This document shows, in pieces, positions 20,094-29,066 of a DNA stretch of 54,256 bases; the stretch's first letter is position 1; each line of letters begins with the position of its first letter. The position numbers and the translations under genes were made by a program. Source of the stretch: Viridibacillus arvi (GTDB lineage: Bacteria; Bacillota; Bacilli; Bacillales_A; Planococcaceae). Where the stretch lies: the NCBI RefSeq assembly GCF_001274945.1, contig NZ_LILB01000007.1:1-54256 (forward strand). The letters are read 5' to 3'. The notes below the pieces were generated by a model that saw nothing but the letters and a program-made list of their open reading frames with translations, did no database searches and had not been told where the DNA came from.

Positions 20094-21562
20094 ACTTTAT
20101 TCCCTCCTTGTAATTTAGCCTCATTCCAAAAGGCATCCAGCTCTTCAAACGTATAAGCTTTAAAATCTTTTTTTCCAGCCATTACTTGAGCTTCAACATA
20201 CCCAAAGCGACTAGCAAATTTTCTGTTAGCGTGGAGCATGGCATCTTCAGCTGAAATTTTATATACACGTGCGATATTCACTAATGTAAATAGCACATCG
20301 CCAAATTCATCGAGACGTGTTTCATTCGTTCCATTCGTTACCTCAGTTCGGAATTCCTGCCATTCTTCGGAGAATTTTTCCCACACACCATCTGTCGAAG
20401 ACCACTCAAATCCGACTTTTGCCGCTCGTCTTTGATAGTTATAAGACGTTTGTAGTGAAGATGTTGCGCGGTACTCACCTTTCAATAAAGGTTCCGGTAT
20501 CTCACCATTAGCATTTTCTTTTCTTTTAATTTTCTCCCAGTTAGCATTTACTTCTTCCACACTATCTACAGTAGTATCACTAAATACGTGAGGATGTCGA
20601 CGAATCATCTTTGTGCTTATAGCTTCTAATATATCTTCAAGGTTGAAGAATCCTTCATCTTCACCGATTTGTGCGTGTAAAAATACTTGTAGTAGAACAT
20701 CACCAAGTTCTTCAATCATATGCTCATCGTCTTGTTCATCGACCGTTTGCAAGAACTCATGCACTTCCTCTAGCATATATCTTTTCAAACTTTCGTGCGT
20801 TTGCTGTTGATCCCAGGGACAACCATTAGGGCCACGCAATGTTGAAATAATCTCACGGAAAGTTGACCATTCACGAAGGGCTTCATCACGATTCGTTACT
20901 GGAGGTACGTAGACAGTTGTTAAGTTATCAATTTCGGCTGCACGGTCCAATTCGTATAAAGGAACTGTACGTAGCTTTTCGTCTTTTGAGCCTGCTGCAG
21001 TAACAATTGTAACTGGATAATCCTCACTGTATTTTTCCATCAAAGTCAGTTTTACTTCTGAAGCGCTAAAAGTATCATATACTTGTGCAATTAATAGATG
21101 TTGCTTCATATTCACTTCATGTGCTGAGAAAGTTGTTCCATCTACCAGTTGGAAGCCATCGATTGGGTCGATACGTAATGCGCCGAAGATTGGATCTAGA
21201 AAACTTTGACCTCCCTCAATATTCAGTTTTACTTTCCCTTCTTTTTCAGCTTCGATTAAAAGTTGAACAGTTAACTCTGCTACGAGTGGATGTCCGGGTA
21301 CTGCGTACATTATATCTTCTTTCTCCACGTAACTTAAAAGAGTGGCTACAATTTCTTCATAAACTGGTCGAAAATCATCGTGCTTTTCATAAACATGATC
21401 AAAGCTTTCAAATTCGATTCCTTCAGTTGCTAACTCATTTAATACCGGGTGGTCTATCGTTCGTACATATATTTTCTTAGCCTGCTGTAGCTTGCGATAA
21501 ACACCTATTTGTAATTGCTCAAAGTCACTAGCTCCAAGACCTATTATTGTTAATTGATGCAT
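20090..21562 (-). CDS. yabN: Tetrapyrrole methylase-like/MazG fusion protein (NTP pyrophosphohydrolase)
   Basis: A two-part protein. Residues about 1-220 resemble SAM-dependent tetrapyrrole methylases (LTIIGLGASDFEQL, YAVPGHPLVAELTVQLL). Residues about 230-490 hold two MazG units: one with PNGCPWDQQQTHESL, EEVHEF and EELGDV, the other with EEWQEF and DEFGDV, which are the metal-binding helices. The MazG part should hydrolyse (d)NTPs to monophosphates. I chose ATG 21562 (490 aa, starting MHQLTIIGL), with AGGTGG 7 bases upstream. It lies 17 bp after the flippase gene. Confidence 0.93.
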   Translation of the reverse strand: MHQLTIIGLGASDFEQLQIGVYRKLQQAKKIYVRTIDHPVLNELATEGIEFESFDHVYEKHDDFRPVYEEIVATLLSYVEKEDIMYAVPGHPLVAELTVQLLIEAEKEGKVKLNIEGGQSFLDPIFGALRIDPIDGFQLVDGTTFSAHEVNMKQHLLIAQVYDTFSASEVKLTLMEKYSEDYPVTIVTAAGSKDEKLRTVPLYELDRAAEIDNLTTVYVPPVTNRDEALREWSTFREIISTLRGPNGCPWDQQQTHESLKRYMLEEVHEFLQTVDEQDDEHMIEELGDVLLQVFLHAQIGEDEGFFNLEDILEAISTKMIRRHPHVFSDTTVDSVEEVNANWEKIKRKENANGEIPEPLLKGEYRATSSLQTSYNYQRRAAKVGFEWSSTDGVWEKFSEEWQEFRTEVTNGTNETRLDEFGDVLFTLVNIARVYKISAEDAMLHANRKFASRFGYVEAQVMAGKKDFKAYTFEELDAFWNEAKLQGGNKV

Positions 21563-21579
21563 AATTTTTCCACCTATCC

Positions 21580-23184
21580 TTATTTCTTTCTTTGAAGCCA
21601 TAATTGATAACTAGCCATTCTGCGCCCAAACGGTAGTAAAAACCAATCCCTACTTGTTAGAACTCTATACTTTGCAATGATTGTCAAAAAGACAAAGGCT
21701 CCTATCAACGCTGCTGAACTACCAGTCAACGCAGCATTCAATCGCGAAGGTAAAGATGCAAAGAGCATCTGCTCAGCAAAATAACGCCACAACACCACAA
21801 AAGCTATCATGGCGACTGAAGCAAATCCCGTGCATATATAAAAACGTAAAGGTGCGAAGCGAATTGGTCTAATTTTTTTAAAATAATAGATCAACCCAAT
21901 AGCTGAACATATTAAACCTAAATTACTAGCATACACCGCGCCTATGATACCCCATCTTATAATAAACGACTCATTACAAATCACTTTCACTATAAAGCCT
22001 ACTATTAATATTAATGTCGGTATTTTTAATTTCCCTAACCCTTGAAGCATAGCTGTTAATGTTAAAATAAGCGACAGCCATATAATTTGCGCCACAAAGA
22101 CTATTAGTACGTTAGATAATTCACGTGTTTCAAATAGCATCTCATTTACATAAGGCATAACAAGCATTAAACCAAGCGTCGCAGCAAAACCAAATAACAA
22201 GGACGTGCGATAGGTCAGTTGAATAAACCGTTCAGTTCTTCGCCCATTATCCTTTTTTGATGTATGAGCAACAAGAGGTACAATGGCAAGGGATAGCGAT
22301 GTCGCAATGACAAGTCCTACTTGCACAAGTGGCTGCCCTCTATCATAAATCCCCTTCGTTTCCATTGCCTCTATGGTTGGTACGCCACTTTTTGTAAGGG
22401 TTTCAAAAACAGTAAATGAATCAACTAGTTGAAAAAATAATAGTAAAAGTCCACTCATACTGACCGTAATACTTAAAACTGTCAATTCCTTTAATACAGG
22501 AAAAATAGCTACCTTTTTTCTTACAACTATTTTGTCCCTCTGCTTGAACTTTTTATAATACATCCACAATAAAATAATACCTGCTAATTCGCCAACAACA
22601 GTGCCTGCCATAGCCATTTGTCCAGCTTGATAAAGGGAAGAGGTTGTCGTCATCACAAGCCATGTGCCACCTAAGATGACAAGGACACGTACAGTTTGTT
22701 CTACCACTTGTGCATAGGCAACTGGCGTCATCATGCCACGCGCTTGGAAGAACCCTTTATAAACAGCAATTGCTGGCATACATAGCGTAACAAACGCCCC
22801 TGTACGTAAAAGGGAAGCCAATTCAGGATCTCCCATCCATTTTGCGAATAGATCAGCGCCACCAAATAAAATTGCGAAGAAAAGGATGGATAAGATACTT
22901 AAATAATAAAATACCACTCGCAATAATTCTTTACGCCATACTTCATCGCGCTCTTCAGCCTCAGCAAGAATTTTAGAAATAGCGACAGCAAAACCACTCG
23001 AAGTCCAAACAACGAAAATTGCTACAAATGGATACACTTGTTGATAAATATAAAATCCCTGGTCCCCCACTAAATTTTGAAAAGGGACTCGGTACAACAT
23101 GCTCAGTACTTTGACAAAAAGAGCAGCAAGCGTTAATAACGCGACTCCCTTCACATATACCTTCATTCCCCACTTCTCAGGCAT
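21580..23184 (-). CDS. Polysaccharide/lipid flippase of the MOP (SpoVB/MurJ-like) family
   Basis: A 534-aa integral membrane protein with about 13-14 hydrophobic helices, starting with VKGVALLTLAALFVKVLSML and the family motif YRVPFQNLVGDQGFYIYQQVYP. Such proteins move lipid-linked sugar precursors across the membrane. The B. subtilis equivalent at this locus is yabM, a paralogue of spoVB and murJ (ytgP). Substrate (lipid II or another glycolipid) is unknown. The ATG has GAGG 7 bases upstream. Confidence 0.9.
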   Translation of the reverse strand: MPEKWGMKVYVKGVALLTLAALFVKVLSMLYRVPFQNLVGDQGFYIYQQVYPFVAIFVVWTSSGFAVAISKILAEAEERDEVWRKELLRVVFYYLSILSILFFAILFGGADLFAKWMGDPELASLLRTGAFVTLCMPAIAVYKGFFQARGMMTPVAYAQVVEQTVRVLVILGGTWLVMTTTSSLYQAGQMAMAGTVVGELAGIILLWMYYKKFKQRDKIVVRKKVAIFPVLKELTVLSITVSMSGLLLLFFQLVDSFTVFETLTKSGVPTIEAMETKGIYDRGQPLVQVGLVIATSLSLAIVPLVAHTSKKDNGRRTERFIQLTYRTSLLFGFAATLGLMLVMPYVNEMLFETRELSNVLIVFVAQIIWLSLILTLTAMLQGLGKLKIPTLILIVGFIVKVICNESFIIRWGIIGAVYASNLGLICSAIGLIYYFKKIRPIRFAPLRFYICTGFASVAMIAFVVLWRYFAEQMLFASLPSRLNAALTGSSAALIGAFVFLTIIAKYRVLTSRDWFLLPFGRRMASYQLWLQRKK

Positions 23185-23242
23185 TTCAAATCCTCATTCC
23201 TATACATCGTTCACTAAAATCCATAATAATCTAAATGTCATC

Positions 23243-23251
23243 AGTATAGCA
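23243..23251 (-). promoter_or_regulatory. Possible extended -10 promoter of the flippase gene
   Basis: On the minus strand TGCTATACT, an extended -10, 58 bp before the start codon. The -35 (TTTATG, 17 bp upstream) is weak. Confidence 0.4.
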
Positions 23252-23419
23252 TATTGATGCATATCCATAAAAAACAGGTTAATGTATATCCAAAGGACTA
23301 TACTTATTAGAAAATCATTTCTTTATATAGTAATGGATTATAAATAAGTGACTTTTAGTTCAATTTTAGTAAAAGAATCCGATAAAATCCTTAATTAAGA
23401 GTATAGAGGAGAGATTACT

Positions 23420-23737
23420 TTGAAGATGAATGTCACGAATATCAAAACATTTCATAACGCGGCGAAATTTAATCAGCCACATATTCTACAAAGCTCATAT
23501 ATCTATGCTGCATTAAAATCAAAATCTAAAAAAAATCAGGTTATAACTGAAAAAGAAAATGGTTATGTACGCCAGTATCTCGTCAAAGAAGACGGCACTA
23601 AAATATTGATTTCCGAAATGCGGGAAGATACCACAAAACAGGCCCCTATTCATAATGAATCAAATACCAATGATTTAATGAAGATGCTTAATTTTTCAAC
23701 AAATGTACATCCTTCTAATATTAAAAAGATAAAATAA
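23420..23737 (+). CDS. Small hypothetical protein on the opposite strand, no family recognised
   Basis: A 105-aa reading frame on the plus strand, against all its neighbours. It starts with TTG at 23420, 7 bases after GAGGAG, and ends at its own strong terminator (23741-23768), so it looks real. The protein is basic, rich in Lys, Asn and Ser, with no signal peptide or membrane segment. The middle, YVRQYLVKEDGTKILISEMRE, looks like beta strands; the rest looks disordered. A -10-like TAAAAT (23383-23388) with a weak -35 lies upstream. It is not part of the B. subtilis gene set here. Function unknown. Confidence 0.65.
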   Translation: MKMNVTNIKTFHNAAKFNQPHILQSSYIYAALKSKSKKNQVITEKENGYVRQYLVKEDGTKILISEMREDTTKQAPIHNESNTNDLMKMLNFSTNVHPSNIKKIK

Positions 23738-23772
23738 AAAAGTCTTCCTCGCTTTTGCGAGGAAGACTCTTT
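23735..23772. terminator. Bidirectional terminator between the hypothetical gene and spoVT
   Basis: A perfect 12-bp stem (23741-23752 with 23757-23768) and TTTT loop. T-runs follow in both directions (CTTTT on plus, TTTTTTATTTT on minus), serving the convergent genes. Confidence 0.92.
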
Positions 23773-23777
23773 TCATG

Positions 23778-24314
23778 TTAATCAAGCATTTGCTTCGCAA
23801 GAAAGTGAGCTGCGGTTTCAGCTACTTTTTGCTCCGAGTCGCCAATAAAGTGTACCTTTGACAATATATAAACAGCGCCAATTGGGTCACCTGATACGAT
23901 AATTGGTGCCACACAGTAAGATTTTATTTGCTCAACTTGACCTGGAACTAACTCTACAGAGCTTTCATGCTTCTCTACAAGAATGGATCGTTGCATAATA
24001 CTTTCTTCAGCAAATGACGATAGCTGTCTATTAACATAATCCTTCTTTGATACACCTGCTACAGCAATCATTTCATCTCGATCACTAATTAAAGCAGCCG
24101 TACCCAGCGTTTCATATAACGTTTCTACATACGAAGTTGCAAAGTCACTCAATTCGCTAATAGGTGAATATTTCTTTAAAATAACTTCCCCTTCGCGATC
24201 CGTGAAAATCTCTAACGGGTCGCCTTCACGAATGCGTAAAGTCCTTCTTATTTCTTTTGGGATAACGACGCGCCCTAAATCATCAATACGTCGTACAATG
24301 CCAGTTGCTTTCAT
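23778..24314 (-). CDS. spoVT: Stage V sporulation regulator SpoVT
   Basis: A forespore transcription factor that tunes sigma G-dependent genes. Residues 1-50 form an AbrB-type swapped-hairpin DNA-binding domain (ATGIVRRIDDLGRVVIPKEI), and residues about 55-178 a GAF domain. Length 178 aa matches the family. The N-terminus is clearly paralogous to AbrB at 47005. A sigma G-type promoter lies just upstream, as in B. subtilis. Confidence 0.96.
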   Translation of the reverse strand: MKATGIVRRIDDLGRVVIPKEIRRTLRIREGDPLEIFTDREGEVILKKYSPISELSDFATSYVETLYETLGTAALISDRDEMIAVAGVSKKDYVNRQLSSFAEESIMQRSILVEKHESSVELVPGQVEQIKSYCVAPIIVSGDPIGAVYILSKVHFIGDSEQKVAETAAHFLAKQMLD

Positions 24315-24356
24315 TCGTGTTGCCTCACTTTCGACAAAATATAGTTATACTTGTCC

Positions 24357-24387
24357 TAGTATGGTTCACAAATGGGCAATCTATGCA
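24357..24387 (-). promoter_or_regulatory. Sigma G promoter of spoVT
   Basis: On the minus strand -35 TGCATA (24382-24387), 18-bp spacer, -10 CATACTA (24357-24363), close to the sigma G consensus TGAATA/CATACTA. It sits in the 82-bp gap after mfd. Confidence 0.75.
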
Positions 24388-24396
24388 AAAAGGGTA

Positions 24397-27300
24397 TTAC
24401 TCAGCAACAGGTGCAGATTCTTCCCTTTTTGCAGTTGGCAAAAGTTTCATGATTTCTTCTAAAATATCAAACGGTAATTGTTTATCCGTTTTGCGTTCAT
24501 CTATTGTAAGTAATAGCTGTTGCCCATCCATCCGGAAGCCCACAGCACGCCCGAACTTCAATGATTCTGAGACAACTTTTGCCCCATCTATATTCGCTGT
24601 ACCCTGCTCTGAAATTTGAATAGTAATCACTTTATTCGTTTCCTTAATTGAAGTGACTCCTACTTCTTTCGCCCAAACTTTCATTCGTGCAATACGCAAT
24701 AAACGTTCGGTCTCAAAAGGTATATCACCAAATCGATCTTGTAATTCATCAATGATTTCAAGATAGTCATTTTCATTTTCCATCGCTTTTACACGTTTAT
24801 ACATTTGAATTTTTTGATAGCCATCTGGAATATATTGATCTGGAATATATGCGTCATACGGTAAAATTATTTCAATTTCAGGAATATCTTCTTTTTTCGT
24901 ACCACTACGTCGTTCTTCTATTGCTTCTTCAAGCATTTGTGAGTACAAGTCAAATCCGACAGAATCGATAAAGCCGTGTTGTTGAGACCCAAGTAAATTT
25001 CCTGCACCCCTAATTGATAAATCACGCATGGCAATTTTAAATCCAGAGCCAAGTTCAGTAAATTCTTTGATCGCTTGCAAACGTTGCTCAGCTACCTCTG
25101 TCAGTACTTTATCACGTTGATACATGAAATAGGCGTAGGCTACTCTATTGGAACGCCCAACGCGTCCTCGTAATTGATAAAGCTGAGATAAGCCCATACG
25201 ATCCGCATTGTGTACAATTAATGTATTCACATTAGGAATATCCATACCTGTTTCAATAATTGTTGTCGTGACTAACACATCATAATCTCCGTCCAAAAAT
25301 CCAAGAATAACAGATTCTAGCTCAGACTCAGTCATTTGGCCATGTGCAAAGCCGACACGCGCTTCAGGTACGAGCTCTTGAATCTCTTGCACCTTTTTCG
25401 CCATATCTTCAACACGATTATATAAATAGAACGTCTGCCCACCGCGTGACATTTCACGCTCAATAGCTTCACGCACCAGCGCACCACTATGCTCCATGAC
25501 ATACGTTTGGACTGGGAAGCGATTTGCAGGTGGTGTTTCGATAACAGATAAATCACGAACACCAACCATCGACATATGCAATGTACGAGGTATTGGTGTT
25601 GCTGTTAACGTTAATACATCTACGTTCGTTTTTAATTGTTTGATCTTTTCTTTATGCGTCACACCAAATCGTTGTTCTTCATCGACTACGAGTAATCCTA
25701 AGTCACGATACACCACATCCTTAGATAAGAGACGATGCGTACCGACAACAACATCTATCGTGCCGTCTTTTAACCCTTTTAGTGTTTCTGCTTGCTGTTT
25801 TTTTGTACGGAAGCGGCTAAGTAAACCAATAGAAACTGCCTGCTCTTGGAAACGTTCTACCATCGTTTCATAATGTTGCTGAGCTAAAATGGTTGTAGGT
25901 ACAAGGAAAGCTACTTGCTTACCATCCATAATTGCTTTAAAGGCTGCACGAATGGCAACCTCAGTTTTACCATAACCAACATCACCACAGACAAGTCTAT
26001 CCATTGGGCGCTCACGTTCCATATCGTGTTTAACTTCACGAATAGAACGTAATTGATCTTCCGTTTCCTCATATGGAAACGCCGCTTCAAAGGTGCGCTG
26101 TTCATCGCCATCTGGAGTAAAGGCAAAACCTTTTTCAGCTTCACGTTTTGCATATAGTTTGATTAAATCATCGGCAATATCTTGTACTGCAGATGAAACT
26201 TTACTTTTCGCACGTTTCCACTCTGCTCCACCTAGCTTATGTAGCTTCGGTTCACGGTCTTCAGAAGCAACATATTTTTGGATTAAATCAATTTGATCGA
26301 CTGGTACGAATAGTTTATCATCTGCTCTGTAGCGGACATGCAAATAATCTTTATGTGACCCTTTTACTTCTAAAGTTTCGATACCGATATATTTCCCAAT
26401 ACCATGGTGAATATGAACGACATAATCTCCAGGTTTGATTTCTGTATAACTTTTTATACGCTCGGCATTTGTCATTTTTTTAGGGCGCGATTTCTTTTTT
26501 TGCTTTTGCTTAAATAGCTCCTCTTCCGTAACAATCGCTAAACGCTGTAACGGGAGTTCAAAACCAGCTGTTAATGCTCCTTCAATTGCATAAACACCTG
26601 CTCCATTCGGTTCCCCGAGTTGTATATGAATATCGTAATCATCCAGCACTGTTTGCATTTTTCGTAGACGATCTTTACCTTCCGCCACAAAGAGCACCGT
26701 AAATTTCCCTTGCTCCCATCGCTCCATCTCATTTTTCAATAGAGGTATTTGTGCATGGAAATGTTGCATTGGTTTGCATGAAAAACTTGTAGTTTTCTTA
26801 AACTGCACACCAGAAAATGCACGCGTAAATAGAGCAAAGAATAGTTTCGGTTGTTTTACCATCGCTAAAATTTCTTTTAGTGAATATGAAGGTTTCACGG
26901 CATGCACCATTTTCCCTTCTTCTAGGAGGCTCAAGAACCATTCTTTCTCTTCTTTCTCCCACGCATCCATTACTTCTTGAACTCTGCCTAATTCATCAAA
27001 TACAACGAGAGCATTTTGGGCAAAATAATCGCCTAAATAAGATGGCTTATCATATAAAAGCGAGCCATACTTATTGGCGTAATCAGGTAAGTTACCTTGC
27101 TTTAGCATTTCAATATCTGCTTGGATATTTTGGTAGAGTGCTTCTTTAACATCTTGCGCTTTCACTTTACGTAAACTTTCTGCCAACGCATTCTCTAGTT
27201 TTTCAGCCAGTATTACTCTATCAGCTTGCGTTAAAACGAATTCTGTCGCAGGCAAAATACGTACATCTTGTAGTTTATCAATTGAACGCTGATCATCCGC

Positions 27301-27924
27301 AGAAAATGTTCGTATTGAATCTACTTCTGTATCGAACAATTCAATACGCACTGGCACTTCCATATAAGGTGGATAAATATCTAAGATACCACCACGTAAT
27401 GCAAATTCTCCTGGTGTTGTCACCATCTGGCCACGTGTATAGCCCATTACAATAAGCTGATTCAACCAAGCTTCTACATCGACATCGTCACCGATTGCCG
27501 TTTGAAGACGTAAATCAAGCCATTGCTCTTTTGGAGACATCATTTTACGTAGACCTGCTACTGGAATAATGTAAATTCCCTTTTGTTCATGTAACATATG
27601 GTCAATTGTTTCAATTCGTTGCGCTCTTAACTCAGGACTTGCTATCGACATATCAGCTGCAATAAATTCATCAGCTGGATAATAATGCACAAGTTCCTCG
27701 CCCATCAACTTCACTAAATCATCATACATTTTCTGCGCTTGCAATAGATTTGGCGAGATGATATACACTGGTTTTTCTATCGCCCCATAAATCGTATCTA
27801 AAAAAGCTGGACGCGCACTCCCAGAAAGGCCCGTAATTAACTGAGGACCATTATTTTGCTGCAAATCTTCCAATAATTTTGTTATATGCATATCTTGAGA
27901 GAACAATTTACGTAATATCTCCAA
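24397..27924 (-). CDS. mfd: Transcription-repair coupling factor Mfd
   Basis: Pushes stalled RNA polymerase off DNA damage and recruits UvrA. The order of domains is standard: UvrB-like N-terminal part, RNA polymerase-interacting (CarD-like) domain at about 500-570 (PGDYVVHIHHGIGKYIGIE), SF2 translocase with Walker A CGDVGYGKTE (about 660) and DEEQ box VVDEEQRFG, and the C-terminal regulatory domain. I chose TTG 27924 (1175 aa), 7 bases after AAGGAGG; the ATG at 27945 precedes that ribosome binding site and has none of its own. Confidence 0.97.
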   Translation of the reverse strand: MEILRKLFSQDMHITKLLEDLQQNNGPQLITGLSGSARPAFLDTIYGAIEKPVYIISPNLLQAQKMYDDLVKLMGEELVHYYPADEFIAADMSIASPELRAQRIETIDHMLHEQKGIYIIPVAGLRKMMSPKEQWLDLRLQTAIGDDVDVEAWLNQLIVMGYTRGQMVTTPGEFALRGGILDIYPPYMEVPVRIELFDTEVDSIRTFSADDQRSIDKLQDVRILPATEFVLTQADRVILAEKLENALAESLRKVKAQDVKEALYQNIQADIEMLKQGNLPDYANKYGSLLYDKPSYLGDYFAQNALVVFDELGRVQEVMDAWEKEEKEWFLSLLEEGKMVHAVKPSYSLKEILAMVKQPKLFFALFTRAFSGVQFKKTTSFSCKPMQHFHAQIPLLKNEMERWEQGKFTVLFVAEGKDRLRKMQTVLDDYDIHIQLGEPNGAGVYAIEGALTAGFELPLQRLAIVTEEELFKQKQKKKSRPKKMTNAERIKSYTEIKPGDYVVHIHHGIGKYIGIETLEVKGSHKDYLHVRYRADDKLFVPVDQIDLIQKYVASEDREPKLHKLGGAEWKRAKSKVSSAVQDIADDLIKLYAKREAEKGFAFTPDGDEQRTFEAAFPYEETEDQLRSIREVKHDMERERPMDRLVCGDVGYGKTEVAIRAAFKAIMDGKQVAFLVPTTILAQQHYETMVERFQEQAVSIGLLSRFRTKKQQAETLKGLKDGTIDVVVGTHRLLSKDVVYRDLGLLVVDEEQRFGVTHKEKIKQLKTNVDVLTLTATPIPRTLHMSMVGVRDLSVIETPPANRFPVQTYVMEHSGALVREAIEREMSRGGQTFYLYNRVEDMAKKVQEIQELVPEARVGFAHGQMTESELESVILGFLDGDYDVLVTTTIIETGMDIPNVNTLIVHNADRMGLSQLYQLRGRVGRSNRVAYAYFMYQRDKVLTEVAEQRLQAIKEFTELGSGFKIAMRDLSIRGAGNLLGSQQHGFIDSVGFDLYSQMLEEAIEERRSGTKKEDIPEIEIILPYDAYIPDQYIPDGYQKIQMYKRVKAMENENDYLEIIDELQDRFGDIPFETERLLRIARMKVWAKEVGVTSIKETNKVITIQISEQGTANIDGAKVVSESLKFGRAVGFRMDGQQLLLTIDERKTDKQLPFDILEEIMKLLPTAKREESAPVAE

Positions 27925-28028
27925 ATGAAGCCCTCCTTCCTTCAAAAAATATAATGAAACTATTTGCTCTATCTATATTTTACGAGTAAATAGTCTATCT
28001 ATTTCATATTTCTTTTCATTCGTATACA

Positions 28029-28061
28029 GAAAAAGGCCTTGGACGCATAGCGCACCAAAGC
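28029..28061 (-). terminator. Possible terminator between fin and mfd
   Basis: Arms of 7 bp (28036-28042 with 28055-28061, one G-U) followed on the minus strand by CTTTTTCTG. It would separate the forespore gene fin from mfd, but the T-run is short. Confidence 0.5.
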
Positions 28062-28069
28062 ATCTTTCA

Positions 28070-28297
28070 TTATTGTAGCCATTTTTTTAACGCGTAATAG
28101 TCTGGAAATTGTTTTAAAGATTCTTCACAATGTTCACAAATACAATCGACCGTTGTATCTCCATTATGGTCTTTATGAATGTATTGTTCTGCCTCTTCTT
28201 CATTTAATTGATGTAACTTGCGGACACTTTCCTCTGAATCGAAAGGCAGTAGCCCAACCTCAGTTTCACAGTGCCGACAGCGATAATGAATTGCCAT
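28070..28297 (-). CDS. fin: Anti-sigma F factor Fin
   Basis: A small zinc-binding protein that inhibits sigma F and helps the forespore switch to sigma G (YabK in B. subtilis). It is 75 aa from ATG 28297 (starting MAIHYRC). Two Cys pairs are seen, CRHC near the N-terminus and CEHC in VDCICEHCEESL, consistent with zinc binding. Upstream ATG 28306 and TTG 28303 are in frame but lie very near the AAGGAGG site, so the exact start is a little uncertain. A sigma F-type promoter precedes it. Confidence 0.9.
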   Translation of the reverse strand: MAIHYRCRHCETEVGLLPFDSEESVRKLHQLNEEEAEQYIHKDHNGDTTVDCICEHCEESLKQFPDYYALKKWLQ

Positions 28298-28321
28298 ATG
28301 CAACATGCCCTCCTTTATAAA

Positions 28322-28351
28322 AAGTATAGACAGTCACATAGCAATTTATGC
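28322..28351 (-). promoter_or_regulatory. Sigma F-type promoter of fin
   Basis: On the minus strand GCATA (28347-28351), 15-bp spacer, then GTCTATACTT (28322-28331), near the sigma F pattern GYATA-N15-GGnnAnAnT. It lies in the 60-bp gap between pth and fin. Confidence 0.55.
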
Positions 28352-28358
28352 TCATTCA

Positions 28359-28916
28359 TTAATTAAATTGATTCATAACATCTATAAACGGCTTGTTCAG
28401 TGCATACTCACAAGCATCCGCCGCTTTTTCAAAAGCATCTTGCATTACAGGCTGATCTTCCTTCGAAAATCTTGCAAGAACATAATCCGAAACCTTCATA
28501 CCCGCAGGTGGGCGGCTAATACCAATACGAATACGGTTAAAGTTTTGAGTACCTAAATGCTGGATTAATGATTTTATACCGTTATGACCGCCCGCACTGC
28601 CTTTTTGACGCAAACGTAATTTTCCTTTATCCAAATCTAAATCATCATAAATAACAATGATATCCTCTACATCGATATCAAAATAATCCATGATTGGACC
28701 CACACATTCACCAGAAATATTCATATACGTAAGTGGCTTCAATAGCATGACTTTGCCTTCTGGACGGTGAATAGTACCGTACATACCATTAAATTTTGAT
28801 TGATTTAATGATACGCCCCATTTAGCTGCCAATATGTCGATGGTATCAAAACCGACATTGTGATGTGTATGTTCATATGTTTTGCCCGGATTGCCGAGAC
28901 CAATTATTAGTTTCAT
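28359..28916 (-). CDS. pth: Peptidyl-tRNA hydrolase
   Basis: Frees tRNA from prematurely released peptidyl-tRNA; essential, and called spoVC in B. subtilis. Catalytic His19 is in THHNVGF; other family motifs are [39 protein letters not shown] and [12 protein letters not shown]. Length is 185 aa. In B. subtilis it directly follows ctc; here the dlt operon lies between the two. Confidence 0.97.
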   Translation of the reverse strand: MKLIIGLGNPGKTYEHTHHNVGFDTIDILAAKWGVSLNQSKFNGMYGTIHRPEGKVMLLKPLTYMNISGECVGPIMDYFDIDVEDIIVIYDDLDLDKGKLRLRQKGSAGGHNGIKSLIQHLGTQNFNRIRIGISRPPAGMKVSDYVLARFSKEDQPVMQDAFEKAADACEYALNKPFIDVMNQFN

Positions 28917-29014
28917 AATAGCATCTTCCTTTTCTGCCTAATCCATGCTATTTTATCACATACCGTTGGATATTATGAAAAAATGCAATTATTAGTGGTT
29001 TTTCGACTTTTTCC

Positions 29015-29056
29015 TAAGAAAAAAATCGCTCTATCATAAAATGATAAAGCGATTTT
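29015..29056 (-). terminator. Terminator of the dlt operon
   Basis: A 15-bp stem (29022-29036 with 29042-29056, one G-U) followed on the minus strand by TTTTTTTCTT, 10 bp after the dltD stop. Confidence 0.9.
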
Positions 29057-29066
29057 CTCTATTCGA

